Below are positions 44,567 through 53,164 of a DNA stretch of 64,000 nucleotides, piece by piece. Source of the DNA: Paenibacillus pedocola (GTDB lineage Bacteria; Bacillota; Bacilli; Paenibacillales; Paenibacillaceae); the NCBI RefSeq assembly GCF_031599675.1, contig NZ_CP134223.1:5208001-5272000 (forward strand), read 5' to 3'. Below the pieces are notes generated by a model. It saw nothing but the letters and a program-made list of their open reading frames with translations. It did not search any database and was not told the origin of the DNA. The number at the start of each line of letters is the position of its first letter. The first letter of the stretch is position 1. Position numbers and translations under genes: made by a program.

Positions 44567-45549
44567 TCTAGGAACCCTCCCCGGATCAGGATGCTCTTGA
44601 TCTCCTCCTGATCCATAAGATTATTCTCCGAGCTGAAGCTGTTGAAGGACACATGCGGATAATTCCGGTAATGGGCTTTCAGCTCCGGCATATCCAGCGT
44701 CGGGAGAATGACCAGGTACTGCTCATCGTAGACGACCGTAGTCAGGCTCTCGAAATCACTCATCAGAATTTCATGAATCTTCTCCCCGGGACGGATGCCG
44801 GCTTCAATAATGCTGACATCGCTTTTTCCGGAGGCTTCGATCAGCACTTCGGCCAGATCGACAATCCGGCAGGTCGGCATTGTCATGACGAAGATTTCCC
44901 CGCCGATGCTGACCTCGGAAGCTTTGAACAACAGGGTGATCGCATCGCGGAGCGTGAAGAAGAAGCGGGTCATTTTCATATCGGTAATGCGTACCTGGCC
45001 CTTATCCTTGATCTGCTTCATGAACAGATGCACCACGCTGCCGTTGGTTCCCAGCACATTACCGCCGCGCACCGTTACGAACCGGGTGCCTGAGCCGAGC
45101 AGATTGGCATACACGAACAGCTTTTCGCCGATGGCTTTGGTCATGCCGTAGAAGTTAGACGGGTTCGCAGCTTTGTCAGTGGAGATGTAGATCGCTTTCT
45201 CAACGTTGTTGGCAATGGCTGCTTCAATTACATTCTGGGTGCCGACCACATTCGTTTTGAGGGCTTCATACGGCTGATCCTCGCACACGGGAACATGCTT
45301 CAGCGCAGCCAGATGGAACACATAGTCCACCCCGCGGCAGGCAGCCACCAGCGCATCCTTGTCTCGGATATCTCCGATAATGAAGCTGAGGCGGTTATCT
45401 TCGAATTCCCTGCTCATCGCTACCTGGGCAGACTCGCTGCGGGAGAAGATAATGATTTCTTTAGGATTTTGCGGCAGAAGCTGCCGGATAAGTTCATGCC
45501 CCCAGGAACCCGTGCCGCCGGTGACCATAATCCGTTTATTATTAAACAT
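44563..45549 (-). CDS. FnlA/CapE/WbjB-like UDP-GlcNAc dehydratase-epimerase
   Basis: The 328-residue SDR has the NAD motif IMVTGGTGSWGHELI and the family segment AALKHVPVCEDQPYEALKTN, then YISTDKAANPSNFYGMTKAI with the Tyr-Lys pair. This family converts UDP-GlcNAc to a 2-acetamido-2,6-dideoxy-4-hexulose. The start is ATG 45549, eight bases after GGAGG. It overlaps the WecB-like gene by eight bases. Confidence 0.9.
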   Translation of the reverse strand: MFNNKRIMVTGGTGSWGHELIRQLLPQNPKEIIIFSRSESAQVAMSREFEDNRLSFIIGDIRDKDALVAACRGVDYVFHLAALKHVPVCEDQPYEALKTNVVGTQNVIEAAIANNVEKAIYISTDKAANPSNFYGMTKAIGEKLFVYANLLGSGTRFVTVRGGNVLGTNGSVVHLFMKQIKDKGQVRITDMKMTRFFFTLRDAITLLFKASEVSIGGEIFVMTMPTCRIVDLAEVLIEASGKSDVSIIEAGIRPGEKIHEILMSDFESLTTVVYDEQYLVILPTLDMPELKAHYRNYPHVSFNSFSSENNLMDQEEIKSILIRGGFLE

Positions 45550-46633
45550 GCAGGTTCCCTCCAAGCAAAAATTTAACTACTTTAGCCGAGACATCCGGTG
45601 TCAAATATCCTTCCGGTGCCTCCCATTCTGGACTCAGCGACGTCATCAGCCGGGTACTGCGCAGAATGCTGTTCTGCTCCACACCCGATACTACATTGCT
45701 TCCGCAATCCACCGTCTCCGGACGTTCAGTCGTCCTGCGGATCGTTACGGTTGGCACACCCATCAGGCAGCATTCCTCCTGGACGGTTCCGCTGTCGGTA
45801 ATCGCACAGAGGGCATACTGTTCCAGATGGACAAAATCAAAAAATCCGAAAGGCTCATGGAATTCCACCAGCGGGTTCATAGTCAGCGGGAACGCTTCTG
45901 TCAGCTTGGAGCGGGTGCGGGGGTGTATACTGCAGATCAGGCGGATTCCAAAATGCTCAGCCACCAGATTGAGTCCTGACATAATCTGCAGCAGCGCTTC
46001 AGGATCATCCACATTCTCCGCCCTGTGGGCGGTCACGAGAAAATACTGGCCTGCTGTCAGATTCAGGCGGGATAGAATATCACTGTTGCTGATTTGCGCC
46101 TGATAATGCGTAATGACTTCATGAATCGGGTTGCCGGTGAGCACGATACGCTGGCTGGGAAACCCTTCGCTGACCAAATGCCGCTTGCTCTGCTGTGTAT
46201 AAGGCATATTAATGGTGGAAACGGCATCTATGACACGGCGGTTTTTCTCTTCCGGCACTTTTAAATCGTAGCAGCGGTTGCCCGCCTCCATATGCACTAC
46301 CGGAATCCCCATCCGCTCCGCGAGAATGGCACACAGCGCACTGTTCGTATCCCCCAGGAGCAGAATACGGTCCGGCTGCTCCTGCAGCAGGATGCTCTCC
46401 AGACTTCCGAACATGGCGGCCAGCTGCCCGCCCAGTCCCGCCTGCTTATCCTGCAGCACATAATCCGGTGCCCGCAGCCCCAGCTCCGCGAAGAAAATCC
46501 CGCTGAGACTGGCCGTGAAGTTCTGGCCCGTATGCACCAGCACATGCCGCTCCGCATGCTCGTCGAGCAGCGGAATGATCACGCTGAGGCGGATGATCTC
46601 GGGCCGTGTGCCCAAAATCGTCATGATCTTCAT
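45542..46633 (-). CDS. WecB/FnlC-like UDP-HexNAc 2-epimerase
   Basis: The 363-residue protein starts MKIMTILGTRPEIIRLSVII and has the family motifs LVHTGQNF, HMEAGNRC and ITDSGTVQEECCLMGVPTVTIR. Placed directly before the FnlA-like and RmlD-like genes, it is best read as the C-2 epimerase closing the three-step pathway from UDP-GlcNAc to an N-acetyl-6-deoxy-L-sugar. A role as a general WecB/MnaA cannot be excluded. Confidence 0.9.
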   Translation of the reverse strand: MKIMTILGTRPEIIRLSVIIPLLDEHAERHVLVHTGQNFTASLSGIFFAELGLRAPDYVLQDKQAGLGGQLAAMFGSLESILLQEQPDRILLLGDTNSALCAILAERMGIPVVHMEAGNRCYDLKVPEEKNRRVIDAVSTINMPYTQQSKRHLVSEGFPSQRIVLTGNPIHEVITHYQAQISNSDILSRLNLTAGQYFLVTAHRAENVDDPEALLQIMSGLNLVAEHFGIRLICSIHPRTRSKLTEAFPLTMNPLVEFHEPFGFFDFVHLEQYALCAITDSGTVQEECCLMGVPTVTIRRTTERPETVDCGSNVVSGVEQNSILRSTRLMTSLSPEWEAPEGYLTPDVSAKVVKFLLGGNLHV

Positions 46634-46746
46634 GGGTTCACTCCCCTTTGATATTGAACTGCCATACGAATAGGGCAGGGTTGAATGGATGCTGCAGCCG
46701 CGCGGCTGCAGCTTGGTGCGGCAAGCACTGCTGCAGCTTGGCGCGG

Positions 46747-48228
46747 CTACCGGCGGCTATGCGCGCGCCGCCCGGTCCGCTTGCCGCGGTGCCTGCGGCC
46801 GCGGCTGCTTTTCCGGCGCGCGGTGCCTCCCCCGCGCCGCCCCGTCCCCCGGCGCTTGCTGCGGCGCGCCCGGGCTTTGGCGCGGCTCAGCTTGCCGCGC
46901 CGGAGCTTCGCGCGCCGCAGCCGTGCAGCGCGGCGCGCCTTGCCGCGCGGCGGCTTCGCAGCGGCCGCCGCCGGTTCGACGCCCCCCGGTGCCGGCAGCA
47001 GGGGCGGGGCGGGTTCGGCGCCGCCGGGCTCAGGCGGCGCGGGGCAGTAGCGGAGCTGCCAGCGCTCCGCGAGCCCCTGCAGGCGCGTGCGGTAAGCCGC
47101 CGGTCCGTAGACGGCGTCCACGCACTCCCGCGCCTGACTGCCGATGGCGGCGGCGAGATGCGGCTCCGCCAGCAGGCTGTTCACGCGCTCGGCCAGTGCG
47201 CCGATGTCCGCCGCCGGGGCGAGCAGCCCGCCGCAGCCGGCGGCGTGCAGCACTTCGTACAGCCCGCCGGAGTCATAGGCGACAACCGGCTTGCCGAAGG
47301 CCATTCCTTCCAGCGCCGTCATGCCGAAGCCTTCGCGGATCAGGCTGGGAACAACCAGCAGATCCATGGCGCAATAGGCGGAAGGAAGCGATTCTTCATA
47401 TCCGTAGAATTTAAACCTGGAGGTCAGCCCCTCGAGCTTTACCTTGCGGACGCAGCGTTCATAATAGCTTTTATCTCCCGGAGTGCCGATGACCAGAAAC
47501 TTGGCATCCGGATGCTGCGCGCTCACCAGGACCGCCATTTTGACGAAATGCTCCAGTCCTTTTTCTTTATTAATGAAAGAAGAAATATAGCCAATGAGCG
47601 GTTCTCCGGGCGCTACCCGCAGTTCCCGCCGCCGTTCACTCCGGAGCGTACTCCAGGCTTCCACCATCATTTCCTGGTCATTCCAGGACGGCGGAATCTG
47701 TGTCACCTTGCCCTCACGGATATCCTCCGGAAAACAAGCCGCTGCCGTTTGGGAAATGGCCAGTATCTCATCGCTGTTCCTGTGGATCAGCTCTACGCTG
47801 ATTCCGGTGTAATCGTTGTCGGTGATCGTCTCGGAGATCTTCCATACGACTGGAATGCCCAGAGACTTCGCCGCCATCGCCGGCAAAGCATGCACACAGG
47901 TGCTTGAAATAATGAATGCCGGCCGGAGTGCGGCAAGCCAGTCTGTCAGCTCGCGGTATTCCCGGCTCTCCTGAAGCTTGCGGATATCCGCCTCCAGTCC
48001 GGCATAAGGGGTATACATTCCGTAGACCAGAGGAATCGGGATCACCTGTACACTCAGCCCGGAGCTGCGGGCCTTACGGGTAAGCTTCCCATCCTGGGGG
48101 GCTACGAGAATACAGTTGAAATAGGAAGACAGCTCCCGGGCGAAGAACAGCAGCAGCTTCTCTGCACCCGTTATACTGCGTGTATTGGAAACGTGGGAAA
48201 AGAGGACAATTGTAGCTTTGTCGGCCAT
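46747..48228 (-). CDS. GT4-family glycosyltransferase with very basic C-terminal tail
   Basis: The 493-residue protein has a normal GT-B core to about residue 385 (SITGAEKLLLFFARELSSYF; donor motif REGFGMTALEGMAFGKPVVA). It is followed by a Pro/Ala linker and about 80 residues dominated by Arg, Lys, Ala and Gly (ARLRRAKLRRGKLSRAKARA). The tail DNA is extremely GC-rich compared with its neighbours. I use ATG 48228 because homology begins there, although the best ribosome site (AAGGAGGTGA) lies near 48275. The tail may bind an anionic polymer or the spore coat; that is inference. Confidence 0.85.
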   Translation of the reverse strand: MADKATIVLFSHVSNTRSITGAEKLLLFFARELSSYFNCILVAPQDGKLTRKARSSGLSVQVIPIPLVYGMYTPYAGLEADIRKLQESREYRELTDWLAALRPAFIISSTCVHALPAMAAKSLGIPVVWKISETITDNDYTGISVELIHRNSDEILAISQTAAACFPEDIREGKVTQIPPSWNDQEMMVEAWSTLRSERRRELRVAPGEPLIGYISSFINKEKGLEHFVKMAVLVSAQHPDAKFLVIGTPGDKSYYERCVRKVKLEGLTSRFKFYGYEESLPSAYCAMDLLVVPSLIREGFGMTALEGMAFGKPVVAYDSGGLYEVLHAAGCGGLLAPAADIGALAERVNSLLAEPHLAAAIGSQARECVDAVYGPAAYRTRLQGLAERWQLRYCPAPPEPGGAEPAPPLLPAPGGVEPAAAAAKPPRGKARRAARLRRAKLRRGKLSRAKARARRSKRRGTGRRGGGTARRKSSRGRRHRGKRTGRRAHSRR

Positions 48229-48289
48229 GGTGTTTCGGCGCTCCCTGGCAAGGGGCCTCGAGCGACCATTCACCTCCTTCAAAGTTTTA

Positions 48290-48425
48290 CGAAGCTTAGG
48301 CTACGAAGCACTTCTTCGCAGTAAAACTCGCTTCGGAAGCATTCGCTTAGTTTTATGAAGCATCAGCTACAGGACCATTCTTCGCAGTAAAACCCGCTTC
48401 GGAAGCATTCGCTTTGTTTTACTTG
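48290..48425. repeat. Two 66-bp direct repeats with internal hairpins
   Basis: TTCTTCGCAGTAAAAC recurs exactly 66 bp later (48312 and 48378), followed in each copy by CGCTTCGGAAGCATTCGCTT. Each unit can fold around AAAACT/AGTTTT. A diverged copy lies at 13103-13135. The 348-base gap 48229-48576 holds nothing else except a hairpin near 48505-48540. Confidence 0.85.
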
Positions 48426-48576
48426 CCTCTTGTTTCAGTTGAAGCTGCCCCTGGCTGCGTCTGGTTAGGGGCGAACGCCAAGGTCCAGTACTCAGTATAT
48501 TGAGGGGGAACAGATGCCGGCACGACACCTGTCCCCTGGTAAGCGCACATTTTCACTTTTTGCCCGCCGCTGCCGG

Positions 48577-49710
48577 TTAGCCGTAGATTATGGTCAACAG
48601 CTGGTTCAGGCGTTTGGTGTAGGTATGATCCTTCAACGTCCGTTCAAAGGCGCGCAGCGCCATATCCCGCCGCTGCTCCTCATGGGTCAGGTAATAACGG
48701 ATTTTATCCATCATCTCCTGCGGGCTTGAGAACGTATCAATTTCTTCACCGACCTTGTAGAAGGTGCCCATATCATCTCTGGCATCGCTCAGCTGCAGCG
48801 TACCGCTGGCTGCAATTTCGAAGGTGCGGGGATTGGGTGAGGCAGCCGGAATATACAGCTTATTGTTATTATCCATTTCATCCACATGGGCACGGTGAAG
48901 ATTAATAACAATTTTGGAGCCGCTATAGGTGACCGCAGTCTCCTGCGGAGTCATCCACTTGCCGATTTCAATACGCTCCCCGTACAGCGGAGCCTCAGGC
49001 AGACGGTCCCACCAAATGCCGTTAATGACAGTGTTGTAGCTCATCAGCTCCGGCATAATGTCACGGAAGAAATTGATCCGGTTCCAGTAGGCGGAGCCGA
49101 TGAAGCTAACATCCCGTTGTACCGGTGAACGTCCTGTCGTCGGGCGATAATGCTCCCTGTGGGCGGCAAAAGGCAGGTAATGTACCTCAGTGCAGCCAAG
49201 GCCGCGGTATATTTCCACGCAATTGCGCTCCAGTGTGAACACATAATCATAATGGGCTACGATATTTATCGTGAAATCTGTATAATACGGATCATCCGTC
49301 AGCCAGATCGCGGTCTTGATGCCCCTGCCCCGCAGCTCGGCAACCTGATCAAGCGGCAATTCAAGGCCGTCCAGCACCAGCACCAGATCAGGCCGCTGCG
49401 CGTCTACGAGCCCCACCAGATTCTGGCGGACATCGGTAATTGTGACTTGGGTCGTCAGTTTTTGCAGCGCATAAAGAACGGCTTCATCCAGCGGGGAATA
49501 CGGATAACCTTTGCCCGAGGCTACATACATCACATGAAGGTTCCGCACCGGAATCGGTTCCTCCGGACGGCCGTCCAGAATGGCGAGCCTTCCCCGTAAA
49601 TATCCCTCATCGTAGCCTATCTTGAAGCCGGTCAGGCGTCCGCGCAGCTTTTCTTCTTCCGCCGGTGTCCGCGGCAGCGGAGGTGCGGGCATTATAAATT
49701 CATTGTTCAT
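48577..49710 (-). CDS. CgeB-type glycosyltransferase
   Basis: The 377-residue protein starts at ATG 49710, nine bases after AAGGAG. An N-terminal segment with the Gly/aromatic pattern GFKIGYDEGYLRGR is followed by a CgeB-type N-domain and a C-terminal GT1_2 domain (NPRTFEIAASGTLQLSDAR). CgeB proteins are made late in the mother cell and modify the outermost spore layer. The gene below is a paralogue with the same N-terminal motif. Confidence 0.85.
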   Translation of the reverse strand: MNNEFIMPAPPLPRTPAEEEKLRGRLTGFKIGYDEGYLRGRLAILDGRPEEPIPVRNLHVMYVASGKGYPYSPLDEAVLYALQKLTTQVTITDVRQNLVGLVDAQRPDLVLVLDGLELPLDQVAELRGRGIKTAIWLTDDPYYTDFTINIVAHYDYVFTLERNCVEIYRGLGCTEVHYLPFAAHREHYRPTTGRSPVQRDVSFIGSAYWNRINFFRDIMPELMSYNTVINGIWWDRLPEAPLYGERIEIGKWMTPQETAVTYSGSKIVINLHRAHVDEMDNNNKLYIPAASPNPRTFEIAASGTLQLSDARDDMGTFYKVGEEIDTFSSPQEMMDKIRYYLTHEEQRRDMALRAFERTLKDHTYTKRLNQLLTIIYG

Positions 49711-49740
49711 GAGTAATCGCTCCTTCATCCCATTCTGATT

Positions 49741-50838
49741 TCACAGTTGTGAAGTAATCACATTCAACAATTGAGGCAGCCTTGCGGTGAATGTATGATG
49801 ACGCAGTGTTGTCTGCAGCCCCCGGAGGGCAAACTTCCGGCGCTCTTTCTCATGCTTCAGGTAATAGTCGATTTTGCGTTTCAGCTCTTCGGTGGAGGCG
49901 AAGGTCTCTAAGTCATGGCCCGGGCGGTAATAGCTTCCTAGATCCTCACGGATATCTGTCAGCTGCATGGTTCCGCAGGCACTGATTTCATAGGTTCGGG
50001 GATTAATAGAGCGTGACGGCAGCTGAAAGGTGTTGCGGTTATCCTGCCCGCCCTCCCACGGCCGGTGGATATTAATGACCAGCTTAGCACCGCTGTAATA
50101 ATTCGCCGTTTCTTCCGGCGGGATAAAGCCGCTTTTAATGAAAGGAGACAGCTCTTCGAACTGGCTCAGCCGCTCCCAGAAGCCGCCGGCGATCAGCACT
50201 TTCTTGCCCTTAAGATAGGGCGCCAGCTCGTCGAACAGTGCAGTACGGTTGCGGAAGGCGTTGCCGATGAACACAATATCAAACTTATGCTGCGGTCCGG
50301 TCCTGCGCGGATAGAACATTTGGGGATTCACGCAGAGCGGAAGGTAATGAACAGAGCCCGCCCCGAGCGAGCGGTAAAACTCCACACATCCCAGCTCATG
50401 CGTAAACACGTGATCATAATGCAGGCAGATGACGGAGGTGTCTTCGGTAAAGTAAGGGTCATCCGCAAACCAGATTGCCGTAGGAATCCCAAGCTTTTTG
50501 ATTTCATCAATTTGTTCCAGATGGTTCTCCGGAAACACATGCAGCCCGTTCATGACGAGGACTGCTCCCGGCATTTCCCGCGCCGCCACCTCCAGCATCG
50601 TCTCAGGTGTGCTGAGCACCAGCTCACTTACCAGCAGCCTGAGTGCTTCTGCGATCCCTGTGTCTATCGCCTCAAAGCCCTGGGGCACATACATCAGCTT
50701 AAACGGCCGGCATGCTGCCACCTCCGGAGAATTCAGGCGTTTCACAGCTTCACATAAGCCGAGACGGTATCCTTCCTGATAGCCGTCCCGATAATCCCGC
50801 GGACGCGTTCTTCTCTTTTTTGCTTTCACGGCTTTCAC
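49741..50838 (-). CDS. CgeB-type glycosyltransferase
   Basis: The 365-residue protein begins with a basic stretch (MKAVKAKKRRTRPRD) and the motif YRDGYQEGYRLG. It then has the same two-domain arrangement as its neighbour, ending NPRTYEISACGTMQLTDIRE. The first codon is a GTG at 50838; a second GTG three codons on has a comparable ribosome site. An exact sigma K -10 lies at 50868-50876, just upstream. The pair is probably a two-gene late-sporulation operon. Confidence 0.85.
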   Translation of the reverse strand: MKAVKAKKRRTRPRDYRDGYQEGYRLGLCEAVKRLNSPEVAACRPFKLMYVPQGFEAIDTGIAEALRLLVSELVLSTPETMLEVAAREMPGAVLVMNGLHVFPENHLEQIDEIKKLGIPTAIWFADDPYFTEDTSVICLHYDHVFTHELGCVEFYRSLGAGSVHYLPLCVNPQMFYPRRTGPQHKFDIVFIGNAFRNRTALFDELAPYLKGKKVLIAGGFWERLSQFEELSPFIKSGFIPPEETANYYSGAKLVINIHRPWEGGQDNRNTFQLPSRSINPRTYEISACGTMQLTDIREDLGSYYRPGHDLETFASTEELKRKIDYYLKHEKERRKFALRGLQTTLRHHTFTARLPQLLNVITSQL

Positions 50839-50867
50839 CCTGCCCCGTCATATTCTCAAGACAGTAG

Positions 50868-50876
50868 TACTATATG
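50868..50876 (-). promoter_or_regulatory. Sigma K -10 element of the cgeB-type pair
   Basis: On the minus strand CATATAGTA matches CATANNNTA exactly and would give a leader of about 23 bases. No strong -35 is visible. Confidence 0.45.
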
Positions 50877-51087
50877 CGGAGTCAGCATCCGCCTCATGGA
50901 CATCTGCCACGACTGATGATAAATTGGCAGATGCCCCCTGTCGATCACCCGGGTTGCCCGAACCTTTGCCGATTCCTTCCACTGGGATACACTTGTATCC
51001 TGTCACAATGCCCTCTGAAAAGTTGGAGAATGTGATGAATAGCAGGACGACAACGGTTGGATGACGGGGATAAGCGGAGTCCCCCCC

Positions 51088-51366
51088 TTTGTTCCCACCC
51101 TTCCCACCCGCCAGCGGGAAATCAAGGGGAAAAATACCTTTGTTCCCACCCTTCCCGCCCGCCAGCGGGAAATCAAAGGGAAAAATACCTTTGTTTCCGC
51201 CCTTTCCACCCGCCAGCGGGAAATCAAAGGGAAAAATACCTTTGTTTCCGCCCTTTCCACCCGCCAGCGGGAAATCAAAGGGAAAAATACCTTTGTTTCC
51301 GTCCATTCCGCCCGCCAGTGGGAAATCAAAGGGAAAAATACCTTTGTTTCCAACCCTTCCTGCCCA
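51088..51366. repeat. Tandem array of about 5.5 units of 51 bp
   Basis: Five full units start at 51088, 51139, 51190, 51241 and 51292, and a partial one at 51343. Each runs TTTGTT.CC, CCCGCCAGCGGGAAATCAA, GGGAAAAATACC. Units are 85-100% alike. CCCGC/GCGGG forms a small hairpin in each. Confidence 0.95.
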
Positions 51367-51384
51367 TCCCGCCAACAAACACAA

Positions 51385-51421
51385 AAAAAGACATCCGGGC
51401 GGGATAACCGTCCAGATGTCT
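51385..51421 (-). terminator. Terminator of the Spo0E-like gene
   Basis: A 14-bp stem with two mismatches (51389-51402 with 51408-51421) is followed by seven T residues on the minus strand. Confidence 0.85.
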
Positions 51422-51451
51422 AAGGTATACAGCTCTCTATTCTATTATTTC

Positions 51452-51625
51452 CTAATAAGGCACATCGTCTTTGTCCGTGAGGCAGTCGGTATATTCATTC
51501 AACAATGCATCCAGCTTCACGGATTGGCGGAGTACTCTTATATCCTGCATTCCAAATTCCAGGGCAAGCCTGTTCAGCTCCTGCCTTGCCTGCTCAATTC
51601 TGTCCCTATGATCATCATTCCCCAT
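51452..51625 (-). CDS. Spo0E-like aspartyl-phosphate phosphatase
   Basis: This short gene encodes 57 residues starting MGNDDHRDRIEQARQELNRL, with the Spo0E-family signature SVKLDALLNEY (SxxxDxLL) near residues 35-45. Family members remove phosphate from Spo0A~P and so delay sporulation. GGGGG lies five bases before the ATG at 51625, and a terminator follows. It stands alone between the cgeB-type genes and the WsfD-like gene. Confidence 0.85.
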   Translation of the reverse strand: MGNDDHRDRIEQARQELNRLALEFGMQDIRVLRQSVKLDALLNEYTDCLTDKDDVPY

Positions 51626-51716
51626 AGCGGCCCCCTAACTCAGATGAGGCTGTACAGCCATTTGTTAAACTTTTACTAAAGTTCCAAACACATTGTATTC
51701 GATAATTTACAATGGG

Positions 51717-53156
51717 TCAATTCCCCAAAGTCCGATGAATGCGTCTGCCCATGCTTACGGCAATGTGCACAAGCCCGCCGAACATGATCACGGCCATCAG
51801 ATCAAAACTCACATTGAACAGAAACAGATGCTTGCCGATATCCGCCCTGCCGTCGCCGAGGACCGGGACCAGGAAAGAGAACAGTCCGATCAGCCCGATC
51901 AGCAGCAGCAGTTCGCCGGCAATCCGGCCCGCCAGCTCTCTTGTACGGAAATAATGGAACAACACTCCGGCGTAATACACTAGATAGAATAGGATAAGGA
52001 AGCCAAGGGTATGCGGGATATGCTTGTCTTTAAACTGGCTCCAGACGCTGTAGGTCTGGCTCAACGCACCAGCCGGCTTTCCCTCCAACTTCTCATAGTT
52101 TCCAAGATACTGCGGGCGGATGTCCATACTGTTCTTGGCCGCATATTTCATATGCTCTATCAGCCGTACGGGATGCTTAATATAGAAGAAGAGCACATCC
52201 TTATGGGAGACCCGGTCATAGAATTCCGGCGTAAGCGACGGATCATCCTGTTTGATGGCGGTATCCTTCTGGAAATAATTCGTTCCTGCCAGCACCTCAA
52301 GGTGTTCCGGCAGTCCCAGATCACGCAGGTCCCCGCGTACATCCGGTGAATCATTCAGAATCCCGAAAAACACAGTCTGGTACAAATTGATATGCTTGAG
52401 TTCCTTGGGAGCCGCCATATACAGAATGACCGAGACCAGAGCCACTGCCACCGCGAACCGGCGGGCCAGCCTCCGGAAGTTCCCCTCCCCGGGAAGTGCA
52501 CCAAGCCGCAAAAAAATCAAGGAGAAGACGAGCCCGACCGGAGCATTCTGGATTTTGGAGCAGATCAGGAACAATACAGCTAGAAAGAACAGTGTCAGCC
52601 CTTTCCGGGTTGGCCTTTCCTGTGCCGTCAGCCTCAAACCCAGCGCAAACGTAAGCAGCATCGATACCATCGACACCGGTTCGCCGAAGAGCGAATTGAA
52701 ATAAGCCAAATATCCGATATCATAAAAGACAAACAACATCCCGACCCCCAGCAGCAATCCTGTCACCGCAGAGTACTTAGCCCCGAGCTTCACAATCAGC
52801 CAGGTCGCGGCAAGCAGCAGAAGCGCATACACCGCTCCCAGCAGGCGGATATCAAAATAGCTGCCATGAAACACTCCGGAGAGGAGTCTCGGAACCAGTA
52901 CCAGCAGAATCTGTGAGGAAGGATAGAAACCTTGAAACAGATTTTCATAGGAAAACCTTGCATGGCTGAAGCTGAAAAAACGGTCAGCATAGCTTTCTGC
53001 AGCATTATAGTAATTCAGCCCGACGGTATCCATCATCCGCTTGAAATCCCCGTTGTCAGCTACCCCGATAAAAGGCTGCAGGAACAGCAGGTAAAGAATT
53101 AGGCCGCAGCCGGCAAGAGCCACCAGATACTCGGGTTTCAATATTCTTTTGTTCAT
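51717..53156 (-). CDS. Polytopic GT-C-like membrane protein, WsfD-like
   Basis: The 479-residue protein has about 11 membrane helices and an extracytoplasmic loop after the first (FIGVADNGDFKRMMDTVGLN), whose GDNGDF-like acidic motif is typical of GT-C transferases. It resembles WsfD, a hexose transferase proposed for S-layer glycan side-chain addition. It directly follows the LtaS-type gene with an 8-base gap, so the two are co-transcribed. The substrate is unknown. Confidence 0.75.
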   Translation of the reverse strand: MNKRILKPEYLVALAGCGLILYLLFLQPFIGVADNGDFKRMMDTVGLNYYNAAESYADRFFSFSHARFSYENLFQGFYPSSQILLVLVPRLLSGVFHGSYFDIRLLGAVYALLLLAATWLIVKLGAKYSAVTGLLLGVGMLFVFYDIGYLAYFNSLFGEPVSMVSMLLTFALGLRLTAQERPTRKGLTLFFLAVLFLICSKIQNAPVGLVFSLIFLRLGALPGEGNFRRLARRFAVAVALVSVILYMAAPKELKHINLYQTVFFGILNDSPDVRGDLRDLGLPEHLEVLAGTNYFQKDTAIKQDDPSLTPEFYDRVSHKDVLFFYIKHPVRLIEHMKYAAKNSMDIRPQYLGNYEKLEGKPAGALSQTYSVWSQFKDKHIPHTLGFLILFYLVYYAGVLFHYFRTRELAGRIAGELLLLIGLIGLFSFLVPVLGDGRADIGKHLFLFNVSFDLMAVIMFGGLVHIAVSMGRRIHRTLGN

Positions 53157-53164
53157 AGCTCCCC

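Larger units (their letters stand above)
50877..51451. other. Intergenic region holding the second tandem 51-bp array
   Basis: A 178-codon minus-strand frame across the array (NKGIFPFDFPLAGGKGG repeated) lacks a ribosome site and is most simply a by-product of the 51-bp period. Apart from the array and a terminator I see no gene. Confidence 0.55.

Noticed and set aside
51088..51366. CRISPR array
   Set aside because: The units are contiguous 51-bp tandem copies without variable spacers, and no cas genes are present.
50848..51384. 178-codon minus-strand frame through the second tandem array
   Set aside because: Same reasoning: the open frame follows from the repeat period, and the non-repeat part does not resemble a protein.
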